Below, piece by piece: positions 45,701 to 59,570 of a stretch of DNA of 64,000 nucleotides; the first letter of the stretch is position 1, and the number at the start of each line of letters is the position of its first letter. Below the pieces are notes generated by a model, which worked only from the letters and a program-made list of their open reading frames with translations, made no database searches and was not told where the DNA came from. Both the position numbers and the translations under genes were made by a program. Source of the stretch: Strongyloides papillosus (lineage: Eukaryota; Nematoda; Chromadorea; Rhabditida; Strongyloididae). The DNA lies in assembly GCA_005656395.1 (NCBI GenBank), contig SRSI01000010.1, positions 2,232,001 through 2,296,000 on the forward strand, given 5' to 3'.

Positions 45701-48700
45701 ACATTACTATCTCCATCAATTTTTCCAACCATTACAGAGACTTCTTCTGTCAATTTTTTAGGTGTATCACCTGGTGCAGATTGTTCTTGAACAACTTTAA
45801 GAATAACACTATTACCAGATCTTTTCAAGTCAATATTATACCATGTAAATCTATCACTAGATGGAATATAACGTATTGGATGACTATTAGTTGCTGATCT
45901 CTTTCCACTACCAATATTCCAATGAGCTACAATTCTTTGATCCTGAAGAGCAATAGCAATATACTCAGAAGCTTGTGTACGGCGTCCTTTAGTCATTGTA
46001 ATCATAATCAATGAATCAGGAACATCTCTAGCTGGTCTATATTTAATATTGAAACTATTTGATGGCGATGGATATATTGGTGAGATGAAAGATCTTACAC
46101 AATGACCGCGTTCATTAGAAGTAACAGATAACTTAATTCTTGAAGCTCTTTCTCTAGCTTCTTTAATTCTATCTTTAAGGATACCTAATTTTTGACTTAA
46201 TTCTTCAATTTTTTTACCATTCTTCTCTGATAAATGTCCCATATTTTTTATTCTATCCTCATCTGTAGTTAAACCACCTCCAATATTATGAACTTGATCA
46301 ATGACCATCTTAATTTCATTTCCTGTAGAACTTCCTAGATTGCTAAATTCTTTCTCTAAATTTGATACTTCTTCGGCAATATTTTCACTTGTTGTCTTGA
46401 TTTCAGAAGCTTTCTTGTGAGTACCTTCGAGAGATGATGGATATAATTCTAATCTTTCTTTTTGATCTTCCATATTCGAGAATTTTTCTTGGAAATTTTT
46501 TAACATTTTTTCCGAATCACTCATTGATTTCGATAGATTTTCTAATCTATCCTTTAACTCTTGATTCTTTTCTGGTAAATACTCTTCATCCCATATTCTA
46601 GCTATTTCATTGGCCTTATCTTTAAGAGATTTACTAAATTCAGAACTCTTCTTAGCTAAGTTAATTAAACTTTCCTCATTTGAGGTATCAGCATGTTCCT
46701 CAGCTTCTTTTATAGATTCAATTGCCTCCTCGACAGCATTTGTTGAGTTGCCAATTGCTTCAATGATGTCTTTGTATGCTGTAGATGCTTGTACAGGTAA
46801 TTCAGTTGCATGTTTTGTATTAGCAAAAGCTTCTTTTATACGATTAGCTTCGTGTTCAAGAGTTTTGGCTTTACCTTGATTTCTAATAACATCATGATGA
46901 AGTTTATTATATGCTTCGCCATATGTATCTCCAAATGTTGTAAGGGCAGTAATTTTATCATTAAGTGATTCTTTGAGAGTCTCTTTAATTTCATTATAAT
47001 GATCAAACATTTCTAACAATTTTTCTTGTTTAGCTTTATTAACATTATTTTCACTTTCATTTAATTGATCTTTGATATCACTTTCAACTTCCTCAATCTC
47101 TGAGACAATCTTTTTGAGATTATCAACTTTTTGAAGTAATGCGTTATTTCTATTAGTGGCATCTTTAGTATTTATTCTAGCATTATCCCAAAGAGTATCT
47201 TGATATCCCTCTAACATATCAATAAAGTCATCAAGTTGATTTTTAATATCCTTAAAAGTACTTTCATTAACTTTCTTTTTAAATACTTGATCTAATAAAT
47301 CTCTACTCTTGTTATAAGCACTCATACCAGAGTGGAATCTTTTATCAATATATTCACCTCTCTTCTTAGTACCTTCTAAAAATTCTTTACCTTCAGTAAT
47401 GAGATAATCAACCTCAACAATTGGAAGCTTAGCTCCACCAGATAAAGTAAATTGACGAAGTTGTGCTGTAACATCATAGATTAATCTTCTTTGTTTTCTT
47501 CCTTCATCATAAATTGATTCAGCATCTTTTATATATTGTAATAATTGTCCATAAGTTTTATTTTGCCTGTCCATAATAAAGTTTGATTCATCAAGAAGAA
47601 CTTTTGGATCTGTAAGATATGATGATGGGTCAAGTTTATCAATTGTTACATTATCAACTTTAATATTATGAATAAATGTATTTATATCTTTAGTTGTATT
47701 TTCTATTCTAGAAATTCTTTTCCATGGAACTGGTTTTAAATTACTAAAGTTACTCATTAATAATTGTTCTTCTAATTGATCAACCATAAACATTAACTCT
47801 TTGGTACATCCTTTATCACAGGTTGTACAAACACCATCAATAAATGCATGTCTTTCTTCACAAAGATCACAACTTCTACCAGTAACACCATCACGACATT
47901 CACATTGACCAGTTTTTTTATCACAAGTAAATTGTACTGATCCATGTGGATTACAATTACATGCTTCACATTTTCCATTTTCAATTGATGGGTCACCAAA
48001 ATATCCATCACTACATTTTTCACAATACATTCCAGTGTAACCTTTTTTACAACTATCACACATGAATCCTCTTCCATGTGATATAGGTATACATGTATCA
48101 GAGAAACTTCTTTCAATTGATGGACATTCACACTTTATACAACCATCTGAATATCCATTTGTTGCATTACCATAAAATCCTGGTTTACAATATTCACAAT
48201 AATCACCAATTGTATTATCTTGGCAATCCATACAACGACCACTCTCTGGATGACATTTTACAGAATGAGCATTACATGCACATGGAACTGAATAACCAAT
48301 TAAATCAATATCATTAGGGCTATTCAAATAATCAACTGTTTTTTTCCTATAATAACCAGATGATGGATTTTGACAACTTGAATTATCATAACCTGATTGA
48401 CAATTTAAACATTCCTCAACACCAATAGCTTTAATTGCTAATTGTCCTTCACCAAGTTCTTCCTCTCTAATACCAACATCTAATGATATCTCTTTCATAC
48501 CAGCTTGATCACCAGGAACTAAATAATTATAGGTAGCACGAACATATATAGCTTGAAGATTTTGTAAAGCAGTCATTAGTTGTCCTCTAGTTACTTTAAC
48601 TTGTGGTGTAGATTTAGATCTCCATTGTGATTCATGAATGTGAACTTTATATTTTCCATCATTTGAAATTTCATGAGGTATATGTTCAAGGATTAATCGA

Positions 48701-51700
48701 TCATTACCAATAATAATAACTTGTGGGAAATATTTGAAATATATTGGTTCTGGTTTAATTGGTGAATTTCCATTTCTATAATCATTATTGTATACTTTAA
48801 ATCTAATATATCCATTATATGAAGTTATTTTATCACCAAGGAAATTTCTTGGAAGTGGCCAATATAATGGTGTACTGTCAGTCGGGTAACTAAAATATTT
48901 AGCCGGTTCTTCTTTAAGAAGGCGAATGTTGTGTTTTTTAGTAAAAGCAATAAATGGAGCAGAAAAGGTTACTTCTCTATCTGGCCCATAAATCTGTTGC
49001 CAATATAAATTACTTTGTTCACACTTATCACTTCTACCGAAACAGAAGCATTCTGTACATCCTTTGATATTACTGCCAGAAAGTGAAAATGAATTTTCTT
49101 TACACTCATCACATTTTAAACCCATAACATTACTTTTACAGGGACATTGACCATCATTATCACAAAGGCACAAATCACCATTACATTGTGATGGAAGTGT
49201 TCCATTAGTATTACAATTACATGGTTCACAATTAGGAAAATTGAAATATCCATTGCTACATAAATTACAATTAGGTCCAACATAACCATCTTTGCAGAGA
49301 CATTGTCCAGTTAATGAATTACATTTACCATCAATTGAACCAATTGTATCACAATTACATTTTCTACATCCTCTTAATGGATGATAATCCCAAGAATTTT
49401 CAGTACATTCTTCACACATTTCACCTACAGTATTTGGTGGACATATACACTCACCAGTAACTGGATCACATACTTGTCCTTCAGCTTTACATACTTGACA
49501 CTTTTTGCATCCATTCTCATCAAGTCCATAATAATTGACTTCACACTTATCACATTTATCTCCAGTTACTCCATGTTTACATTTGCATACACCTGTAGCT
49601 TCATTACAAATAAGTGATTCTGAACCAATACTATTACATTCACATTCTACACAACCATTACCACTTGTAATATTAAAGTAACCTTCTTTACATTTTTCAC
49701 ACATTGTACCTTCGACATTAGGTTTACATTCACATTCTCCAGTAACAGAGTCACAGTTTCCTCCATCAACTGAACCAAATTGATTACAATGACAATATTG
49801 ACAACCATCAATAGTAAAATTGAAGTAATTTGTTAAACAACGATCACAATGTTTTCCGAAAACTCCTACTTTACATGAACATTGTCCAGATATCTCATCA
49901 CATTCTGTACCTTCAGAACCAAGTTCATTACAATCACATTTTGGACAACCATTTTCAATATCACCATGTCCAGAGATACATTTATTACATTGATCACCAA
50001 TATAATTTTCTTTACAATCGCATATTCCTGTCATATTATTACATGTTAATGATAATGAACCAACAGAATGACATCCACATGGTTTACATGTTTGTTTATC
50101 GGCATCACCCCAGTGGAAATCAGCACATTTTTCACAATGATCTCCATCTGTATTATAGATACATTTCAAGCATTTACCTGTTTTTGTATCACAATTTCCA
50201 ATATCTAATGGATCAATATTATTATTACATTCACATGGTTTACATGATCCATTTATGGCAAGAGGATCACCAAAATATCCATCAGCACAAAATTCACATT
50301 TATTTCCATCATAACCAGGATCACAAGATGTACAAATGTAATTATCCTCCTGATTGCTAGCTAAAATTCCATGAATTCCTAATTGTGAGAGAACACAATT
50401 TTTAGAATGGTTGTTATCTAATGATGGACATGCACATGGAGAACATCCACCAATTATTCCACCTAATATTGGATTACCAACGTGACCATCAATACATTTT
50501 TCACAGTGATCACCAGTAGTGTTATGTTGACAATTTATACATGCTCCAGTAAATGGATCACATTCCTCTGAATGACCATTGCACTCACATTTTTCACATC
50601 TTCCACCATATAATTGATTATTAACACGTCTGTATCCTTTTTTACATCTTTCACATGAATTACCTTCGAAATTTTCAGGACATTCACATACTTCAACAGA
50701 TTTCATATAGTACTTTGTTGGTTTAGATTTCATTGTGTGTAATGTTTCAATATTTAATGGAAGAGAGTTATTTGCTGATGGTAATAAATTATCTTCTTCT
50801 TCCTCCTCAAAATCATCATTTTCTCTGGCAATATCTAGTGATAATCCATAAATTGTTGATTGTACCTGACCATTTCTATAGACAGCACGAATAAGAAGAT
50901 ATTGAACATCACTCAATACACGCATCATATCAATTTTTTCAACAGGACTCCTACTTTGACTATTATACCAACCAGATGATTCTTTCATTGGTATGATAAC
51001 AGAATTATTTTCACGTGGGAAAAATTCTTGACGACTATGGTACTCAAGTTGTATACCATTACCTTCAATAATAATATCTGCTATATGTGCTACCTGTGTT
51101 TGTTGTGATGGAACAAAATAAACAAAATATTTAAGATTACCACCATATGAATTAAGGAGATTTCCTGAGTATTGACTTGATGCTCTCCAATATTGTAATG
51201 GTTGTTCATTTTTATAGTCAGTTGTTGTATACATAAGGATATCTGTCTCCTGATCACCTTTCATGGGAATATTTTTCACATTTTGCCAATCAGTTAAATT
51301 GAAACCAGTTGTTCCTCTAATATAATCTTGTTTCCATTTTTTTTCAACACAATTATTACTAAGACCAAAACAGAAACATTTTTGACATCCTTCATTATTA
51401 TTAATATCTAAATTTATTGTCCCTTCTTTACATTTTTCACAACTTATTCCTTCAACATTACTCTTGCATATACATTTATCCTCTTGACATAAATCAAAAT
51501 TTAATGAACCAGCTTGATTACATGGACATGGTTCACAAAAAGGATAATTTCTAAATCCTGGTGCACATCTATCACATTGTCTTCCACCAAAACCTGGTTT
51601 ACAATGGCAATCTCCTGGATTTTTACCATCACTTGCCTCTGATTCATCTCGAACACAATTCATTGTCTCTGATCCTTCTGGATTACATTCACATGGACGA

Positions 51701-52977
51701 CAGGCATCTTCACGATAATGTGACATACCACCTGGTCTAAAGTATCCATCTTTACATATTTCACAATTTATACCAGCAGTATTATGTTTACAGGCAATAC
51801 ATTTACCACCACCTTCAAAAATACCATCTGGAGTCATTGAAAGTTGTTGTTTATGGACTTGTTCATCATACTCACAACGATCAGCATGATTAAAACATTG
51901 ACATGGTTGACAAATATTATGTTCAAAATTTGTACCTGGTTTCCAAGGGTATTGATTGTAAAGCGGTAGACACTGTGAACAACTATCACCATAAGTGTTA
52001 TGTTGACAGTGGCATTTAAATTGTCCTGTTTCTGGATCAGATGGGCAACTGTCGGCGTGTCCATAACATATACATTGACCTCCGATTGATATATCTTTTA
52101 TTGAGTAAAAATACCTTCTAGTTACAGAAGCATCGAGTTTTCCTTGTTGTCTATTAATGATCATTAAATCGGCATTTAATGTTTGAAGTTTAAGAAGTCT
52201 AATTCTAACATATCTAGCTCTAGTAAATTCTAGTAATGCCTTACTTGGTTGATCAACACCTGGTCTATTATTAACAAGAGATGTATGAATTTCACCATGT
52301 TCTAATGGTTCACGTTTCGAGTATAATGATGTACAAATAACTTCATCATCACTTTTAAATTTTGGTACGCCAATTGTAGCTGGAACACCAAATTGTCTCA
52401 TACATTCAGAATCAGACATAGCATAATATTGCCATGGTGTATAATTAATACCATCTAATGATTTTTCTAAAACCCATGTTCCAGGTCTTGGGGCATTTCC
52501 AGCTTTAACAATAATATAAGCAATCTTATATTCTTGTCTTAAATCAATTACAATATCAACTTTTTCGTACTCTAATCCATTATCAAGTGATGGTGATTGC
52601 CACCAAGCTGATGTTCCATCAATAGCATTTTCAATAGGATGTCTTTTGTATTTATTATTAGCATCACAATAATCACATTGAGGTGATCTACCAATTATAT
52701 GTTCTACTAATTTACAAAATTGTTCTGGTCCACGTTGACCACAAGTTGCATTTGCTGTAATTTTTGCATTGGTAGCTAAATTAAATATAGTTGGAAATAA
52801 TCCTCTTTCACTTTTCTCCTCTGATGGTGTAGTTAATTCTTGATATCTATCATCATAATATGGTGCATATTCTATATTATTTCCATAAGTAGGTAAAAAT
52901 ATATTTATTAGTAAAAAAAATACTAATAATTTTATTAAAAAAATAGTTGAAGGTAGACTTAACAGTCTATCCCCCAT
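42791..52977 (-). CDS. lam-3: laminin alpha chain, alpha-1/2 architecture (lam-3 type)
   Basis: Three exons, 52977-44322 (8.66 kb), 44213-44067 and 43980-42791, give 3330 aa. Order: signal peptide (MGDRLLSLPSTIFLIKLLVF); laminin N-terminal polymerisation domain to about residue 300; about five EGF-like LE repeats; an L4 domain at about 550-755; about ten LE repeats; a second L4 at about 1330-1500; further LE repeats to about 1770; coiled coil at about 1770-2290; LG1-LG3 to about 2885; an acidic linker encoded by the short second exon; and LG4-LG5 at the C-terminus, ending SNGCPYNQ. Two L4 domains separated by a long LE array is the laminin alpha-1/2 plan (C. elegans LAM-3); the alpha-5/EPI-1 plan has one long LE run first. 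It is the alpha chain of the basement-membrane heterotrimer, binding receptors through LG domains. Confidence 0.92.
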
Positions 52978-54252
52978 CTTTTTTTTTTGATAAAATCTAT
53001 AAATTTAATTATTATTATGTATAAAGAAAAATATCTATATTTTGTTTATTATAAAAATCTTATAAATTACTGTTTTCTATCTTTTATATGAAAAGTAATA
53101 TATATTTCTAAGAATGAAAAGCAACTTATATTAAAAATAATACCTTCTGTTGACCAAAGTAAAAGGATAATAGTTTGATAAAATGTCATTAGATATTGGA
53201 CCTACAATGGCACACTATAGTAATATAAAAGATTGTCTAACAAGTGCTCTAACAAAAGTTTTAAGAATTTAAAAATATAGGAGGAGACAAAAAACTCCTA
53301 TCTTTTAGAGGCATCTAATAATAAATTCGCGGGCTTCATTTTAGGGTAATTAGGAAGTCAATTATTATTGATAGAAAGATCAAATGCCAAGATCTGTTGC
53401 AGGGTAAATGTACATATCAAAAGCTACCTCTCTATTTATTGCTACTGGTTTTCTACAAATGTTAGCTTAAAGCAAAATAGTTTTAAAATGTTTCAATGTT
53501 TCTATTAGTACATAATGAGTATAAATACTTTATAATAATGTAATATATCGACTAATCAAAAGACAAACTAACTGATAATAAGAAAGTTTAAATAAACATT
53601 TTTTAATTTTAAATGGTAGTAAATTTTTGACCTTCATTTTAAATAAATAAATTTTGTAATATAGTTTGAAAAATTAATTATCTTACTTTTTAAAAATGGC
53701 TCTCTTTTATTATAATTAAAAAAAGTGATCTCAAATCAAGTATCTTAACATAATGATTATTTAATGTTAAAATTTATAACATTTCTGAAAAATTAAACTA
53801 TGTTTATTATATGTAAATCTAACACTAACATTAAATAATTTGTAAAATTTTTACTACAAAAAGGCACTATAAAATACACATATATATTTTTCTATATTTA
53901 ATAAATAAAAGATATGTTTGATAAAATCGAAGAAGTGAATAGTGTTACAATAAGAATATTTATTTTGATGAAATGTTTTATAATATTATACTTTAGGAAT
54001 GGTCTCGAGAATTACACATAAAATGGATTTATTTATAAAATACACATGATACACCACCTAAAAGTATTTCACACTTCAAGATAAATAAATGAGAGTAAAG
54101 AAAAAGTTAAGTTATAAAGTGTTTGTTTTAATAATATTGTATTATATAAAATAAAAGAAGAGATAATATACATAATGCTTTAAATATTTTAGTTATTCCT
54201 ATTACTTAAAGAGTCTCTATAAAGTAATTTCCATTTCACTCAATAAGGTTTA
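52978..54252. other. laminin promoter side and 3' region of ech-1
   Basis: About 1.27 kb between two minus-strand genes, holding the lam-3 promoter. A short hairpin at 53277-53301 (arms ATAGGAG and CTCCTAT) sits about 300 bp upstream of the lam-3 start in a locally less AT-rich patch. No coding sequence seen. Confidence 0.45.
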
Positions 54253-56571
54253 TCACTTGTAGAATTTCTTTCCTGATTTGGCGTGGTCCATCAACAAATC
54301 ACAAGGCATAAATTGTGCTGAATCATAAGCATTGGCGAAGCGTTCCATATGGCTGACTAGTTTACTAGCTCCATATAAATCAACAAATCTGAATGGACCT
54401 CCCCAGAATGGTGGGAAACCAATTCCAAATACTGAGGCAATATCACCATCAGATGGGGAACGAATAACTTCTTCTTGTAAACATAATGTTGCTTCATTAA
54501 CAAAACGTGAAATAACACGAAGTTGACGATCCTCTGTTGAAGAAACTGCAGTTGGGGCATCTTGTCTGTATTTCTCGAAAATCTTAGCAGCAACAGCATT
54601 TACTTCTTTCTTTACTTTTTTACCTTCTTTCTTGTAAGTAAAGATACCACTAGAATTCTTCTTTCCTAAATGTCCATTATCTACGAGTTCTCTAAGTAAA
54701 GCATTATTTCCTCCTCCCATACGATTTCCGAGTTTTGTTGTCAAAAATTCAGCGACATGAATGGCAACATCAAGTCCAACTTCATCAGCTAAGGTAGCAC
54801 CACCAACTGGGAAGCCAAATTTCTTTGTCATTGTATCGACTTCCTTTGGTCCAACACCTTCTTGTAAAAGTCTGAAGATTTCAGCACTCATTGGTCCCAA
54901 ACAACGAACAACAAAGAAACCAGGACAATCTTTTACAACAACAACTAATTTCTTTTGAGCAAAACCTAATTTAGCGGCAGTAGCAATAGTTTCTTTAGAT
55001 GTTTTATCGTGTGTTATAATTTCTAAAAGTTGCATCTTATCAACAGGTGAAAAGTAATGCATTCCAATGACATTTTCAGGTCTCTTGGAGGCTTTAGCAA
55101 TTTCAGTAATTGGAAGGGCAGAGGTATTTGATGCTACAACGCAATTTTCCCCAACAACAGCCTCAATTTGTTGGATAACTTTATGTTTTAATCCTAAGTC
55201 TTCGAAAACTGCCTCAACAACAACATCACTATTCTTAATTTCACTATACTTAGTTGTTGTATTCAGTTTTGAAGCAAAGACATCCCTTTCGGATTTAGTA
55301 TATCTTTTTCTTTTTACTGATCCATCAAGTTGTTTAAAGATTTGATCCATTCCGCGATCTAATCCTTTTTGATCTATATCCAATAAATTTGTTGTAATAC
55401 CCTTGTCAATTGTAACATTGGCAATTCCAGCACCCATTAATCCAGCTCCGATAACAGAAACTTCATTAATAGGTCTTCCTTCACCATATTTATTCTTCTT
55501 AGCATCAGTGCTACCATGGAACAAACCAATTAAAGCTTTTGAAGCACCTGTTTCAGATAATTCTCCAAAATTCTTTGCTTCTGCATCATAACCTGCCTCA
55601 GGTCCCTCAATTAAACCTGTACGGATTGTACTGAGAATTTTCAATGGTGCTGGGTAGTTTCCTAATGTTTGTTTCATAATTTTGTCAGTTGCCATTCGCA
55701 TAACAACAGAATCTATCAATGGTCTTCTTGAAAGGAGATAATTTTGTACACGTTCAGGGAATGGACGAACTCTTTCTACTTTTAATGATCCATCAGCAAT
55801 GTTTTTAGCGACACCAACTGCAACTTTCTCAAGATATTTATGAGTACCAATTTCAGCTGGTTCAACACCAACACCTAATGGTTCAACAATCATATCGACA
55901 AGGCCTATTTTTTTAGCCTTAACTGGTTTGATGTTTTTACCTGTCAACATCATATCCATAGCATTGGTGAGTGAAATCAATTTTGGTAAACGTTGTGTTC
56001 CTCCAGCTCCAGGCATTAAACCTAACATTACTTCTGGAAGAGCCATTGCAGTACTTTTGTTATTGACAGCAATTCTATAATGGCATGCTAATGCCAATTC
56101 TAGACCACCACCCATACATGGTCCCATTATAGCGGCAACAATTGGTTTCTTGAATTGTTCTAGTTTTGCAAATTGAGCTTGACCTTCACGTGATAATCTT
56201 TCAACAGCACTTGCACTACCTGCTTTTTCTAGCATGGTAATATCAGCTCCAGCAATAAAACTTCCTGGTTTACCTGACATTATGACTACTCCTTTGATTG
56301 AATCGTTCTTGTTAATCTCGTCAAAAACTTTATTGAATCCACTAGTAAGAGATTCATTCAAAACATTTTGTTTTTCACCAGGTAAATCCATCTTAACAAC
56401 GGCGATGTCATCCTTTACTGTATATGTTACAGCACCTTGTCCAGTGCTTGAAGATAAACATCTGACAGTTGGCAATAATACTATAATAATATCATTCGAT
56501 TTTTGATAACCAATTTAAAAAAAAAAGAAATTACCTTTGGAACGTGAGATACCGGCTAAACGAGACAGCAT
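54253..56571 (-). CDS. ech-1: mitochondrial trifunctional enzyme subunit alpha (HADHA)
   Basis: Exon 1 (56571-56535, 12 codons) and exon 2 (56480-54253) give 754 aa. The first exon supplies the mitochondrial leader [20 protein letters not shown]. The enoyl-CoA hydratase domain has [11 protein letters not shown] (oxyanion hole) and [38 protein letters not shown] with catalytic Glu. The 3-hydroxyacyl-CoA dehydrogenase domain has the NAD loop [29 protein letters not shown] with catalytic His, and [14 protein letters not shown], followed by two C-terminal helical domains, including [18 protein letters not shown] and [17 protein letters not shown]. The protein catalyses hydration and NAD-dependent oxidation of long-chain acyl-CoA in beta-oxidation, with a beta thiolase subunit not in this window. 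Length is close to the human 763 aa. An acceptor (ttttttag) lies 7 nt before the ATG. Confidence 0.95.
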
Positions 56572-57087
56572 GATAAATCTAAAAAAAATAAATAAACAAG
56601 TAGAAAACAAAAAAATAACCGTTTATATAGAAAATCATTGTTATAACAAAATGGAAAATATGTGTAAGTATAGAATAATTACCATACATGATAATTTGAA
56701 TATTAGATTAGAAACGTAGTTTGTCTGTTTAAAGGGCAAAATTTGATAAATAAGACGTACGTTAATAATTCTACATATTAGTCAAAACTTTGTTGTCATC
56801 AACAAGACCTTTGTAGTCTGTAGTCATTATGATAGTTTATTGATATGATATATATTTTTATAGAGTAAGAAATAAGAAAAAACAACATCCCGACGTACAA
56901 ATACACTATGTTTTTATTAACACATATTATTTCATTAATCTATCTAATGTAACGATAAAACACAGAAGATCTTATTTTGATATATTCCAAAATCTCTTGC
57001 AACGATGTTCTGAAGAAACTATAATACATATATCTCCACATTTTACTACAAATTTAAGAAAGATTATTTTAAATAGAGAGAACAATT
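56572..57087. promoter_or_regulatory. divergent promoter region between ech-1 and rlp24
   Basis: About 515 bp between opposite starts. No coding exon is visible; the open frame at 56537-56719 (plus) lies opposite the ech-1 first exon. Probably holds both promoters. Confidence 0.4.
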
Positions 57088-57616
57088 ATGCGTATTGAAA
57101 AGTGTTCTTTTTGTTCATCAAATGTTTATCCAGGACATGGAATAACATTTGTTAGAAATGACAGTACAGTAGGTTTATTTAAAATATTTTGAAATAATAA
57201 ATTAAATTTTAAAGATATTCAGATTTTGCCGTTCAAAGTGTAACAAATTATTTAAAAAGAAGAAGAATCCAAGGAAACTTAGATGGACTAAGACTTCCCG
57301 TCGCCTCAGAGGAAAGGAATTGGCGAATGATCTCGTTTTGGCGGCTGAAACCAAAAGGAATGAACCACTTAAGTATGAGAGAGCTGTTTGGAATGATGCT
57401 GTTGAGAAGATGAAAGAGCTTGCAGGAATTAGGACTAAGAGATATGTTCAATTGATCACAAATGCACAGAAACCAGGAAAAGTCGTCAAGAAGAAGGGAC
57501 TTATCAAGAAAGCTCAGACGAAAATGCATCTTATTCGTGCTCCTGTTGCGGAAGACCAAGAGGTCAAACAGACACAAACTTCAAAGAGAGCAGTTGTCGA
57601 AATGGAAACTGAGTAA
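57088..57616 (+). CDS. rpl-24.2: ribosome biogenesis protein RLP24 (RSL24D1)
   Basis: Exon 1 (57088-57168) and exon 2 (57215-57616) give 160 aa. [18 protein letters not shown] and [18 protein letters not shown] carry the four zinc-binding cysteines (CxxC...CxxxC) of the L24e fold, then [19 protein letters not shown]. The sequences MRIEKC-FCS-YPGHG, NPRKxRWTK, RRNEPxKY-like [14 protein letters not shown] and MHLIRAP mark RLP24 rather than ribosomal eL24. RLP24 holds the eL24 site on pre-60S particles and recruits the AAA-ATPase that releases it in the cytoplasm. Codon use is less AT-biased, as in other highly expressed genes. The C-terminal tail is acidic. Confidence 0.92.
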
Positions 57617-57910
57617 AGTACAAGTAATTCCATCTCTATCAATATTTTTTTCCAATTCTAATTAAAAGTGACGTTAAATTTTTTTTGTTTTTTTTTATTG
57701 TTATTTCTCTATGTATATTTTTAATGAAGAGGGGCTTCTATAATGATGTTGTTGTTTTAATTGTAAACTAATAAATACTGTAAAATAGTCTCATGTCAAT
57801 TTTTTATACTAGTTTTGATAAACAAAAATATTTATGTCAAAACAAACATATTGTACAATTTATTGTTACTGAGTTTGAAAAGATCAAAATAGAAAATAAT
57901 TAAAGTAGTT

Positions 57911-58972
57911 TTAAGCTGTCTTCTTCCGGAAAGCAAATATCATATACAATGAAGTCACTTCCCATTCACATTTAGACATAGTACCAAAAAAGTTCCGTGA
58001 ATTTTGTTTCTCGAAAGCCTTTTTAGCTGCTTCATATTCAGATTCATCGTGTAATTGTGTTTCATTAGGTTTACATGGATATTTCTCTAAAGCCTTTATG
58101 ATCTCCAATAATCTTTCCGATTCTGGAATTACATCCATGAAATAATCAATTGCTTCATCAAAGCGTTTGCAGTACACTAGTTCCATATTGAATTCTTCAA
58201 GAATTTTAACAAGCAGAGGAATGTGAACTAAATACTCCGGACAATTTACAAGATCATCTAATTGCCAATCAATTTTACCTCCAAAGAGAGGAATATTACC
58301 TTCCATAATATCTTTAAGCCTTTCTTCCTCTGGTTGATCTTTTCCTTCAACACCTAAATATGTTAAGCTACAAACTTTATTCTTAAAGTGAATAGATTTG
58401 TTTTTTCTTAGTAAACTAACTAAAAGGTTTGCATTAGGAATTGTTCCGATAAAATAACCACCTTCTTTTAGGTTTTCTGTTGCATTTTGTAACATTTGTC
58501 TTGCTTTTTGTTCACTTTCAAATGCATAGTGTAATGAAAACTGACAACTACATATATCAAATGGCTTACCATCTTTTATATATTCATCTATTCTTGTTAT
58601 TGTTGAGTCAGCATGAATTATCTCAATATCAAATAATGGAAACTTTGGGTGCTGCTTAGCTTTTAACTCAGAGTATCTATTTCCACAGTGTTCTAGAGAT
58701 ATCTCAGCGATATCTGTCATAACAACCTTCTTCGCAGATCCTTTTTTCCACTTTAAAAGATCACCACCTTTTCCACAACATAAGTCTAATATCTGGCCAT
58801 TATAATTACCTTCATTTTTCAATTTTGTAATAAATTCTTGTATCAAACAGCTTTTTACAAAATTGTTAAAGTTTCTTAAGTAGTAGATGGCGCTTTTGTC
58901 ACGTTCACTTAATCCTACTTCTTTTACATTATTGTAGTGATTTGAAACGCTAACTGAATTTGAAGTAGACAT
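57911..58972 (-). CDS. mRNA cap guanine-N7 methyltransferase (RNMT)
   Basis: Single coding exon, 353 aa from the ATG at 58972 (MSTSNSVSVSNHYNN). A Met six codons further upstream is excluded because an acceptor (cttttttttag) falls between them. Near the start, the helix YYLRNFNNFVKSCLIQEF resembles the LRxFNNWxKS of RNMT. The SAM-binding motif is ILDLCCGKGGDLLKW, followed by VMTDIAEISLEHC, DICSCQFSLHYAFES (QFxxHYxFE lines the cap site) and GGYFIGTIPNANLL. The end, EWEVTSLYMIFAFRK, is also conserved. The enzyme methylates N7 of the guanosine cap in the nucleus. The N-terminal regulatory extension of vertebrate RNMT is missing. Confidence 0.93.
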   Translation of the reverse strand: MSTSNSVSVSNHYNNVKEVGLSERDKSAIYYLRNFNNFVKSCLIQEFITKLKNEGNYNGQILDLCCGKGGDLLKWKKGSAKKVVMTDIAEISLEHCGNRYSELKAKQHPKFPLFDIEIIHADSTITRIDEYIKDGKPFDICSCQFSLHYAFESEQKARQMLQNATENLKEGGYFIGTIPNANLLVSLLRKNKSIHFKNKVCSLTYLGVEGKDQPEEERLKDIMEGNIPLFGGKIDWQLDDLVNCPEYLVHIPLLVKILEEFNMELVYCKRFDEAIDYFMDVIPESERLLEIIKALEKYPCKPNETQLHDESEYEAAKKAFEKQNSRNFFGTMSKCEWEVTSLYMIFAFRKKTA

Positions 58973-59570
58973 GAGAAATCTAAAAAAAAGCATACATTAT
59001 TGTAAAAAATCTCTCTATACACAAATATTGACAGGCAGCAAATACACCAAAACATCTGTAGTTTTTTTACATATGATAACTATAACCACATTATTTGTAT
59101 TTCGCAAGTATTCCAACTCATCAAAATATCATAATTAAAATAGTTTTTTTTCATAAATCTGAACTTACCAATTAATTTTTATTATTTTACTAGCATTTAA
59201 TTCTAGCTATCCTTGTAAAAGAAATAATAAACTAAGCAACGAAATACCAAAACAATTTGGAGCAAAGAACCCGGGAAGCTGAAAATGAAAGTGTCAAACT
59301 ATAATTGGTCAAGAAATACAAGGCATTTTATTCAGTTAATTACAGTAGTTATTAAAAAAAACATATACAAAACAAAAAGTGTCAATCTTAACTTCATAAT
59401 TTCACTGCAAACAGTTTACTCTGCTTGATTTAATATCTTTCAGGTTGTTTGGATATGTAAAAGGAACATAACGATACTCTTGACCTTCTTCATTTATTAA
59501 GTTTAGCAAGGCAGACTTTTTTTTTGAAAATTAAAAATAAATAATACTTTTAGTTTGGAATAGAAATTTT
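58973..59570. other. intergenic spacer between RNMT and PIP30-like genes
   Basis: About 600 bp between two minus-strand genes: the 3'UTR of the PIP30-like gene and the RNMT promoter. No coding exon seen. Confidence 0.4.

Noticed and set aside
49381..50360. Tyr/His/Asn-rich frames opposite the laminin EGF repeats
   Set aside because: Antisense translation of cysteine-rich LE repeats, not genes.
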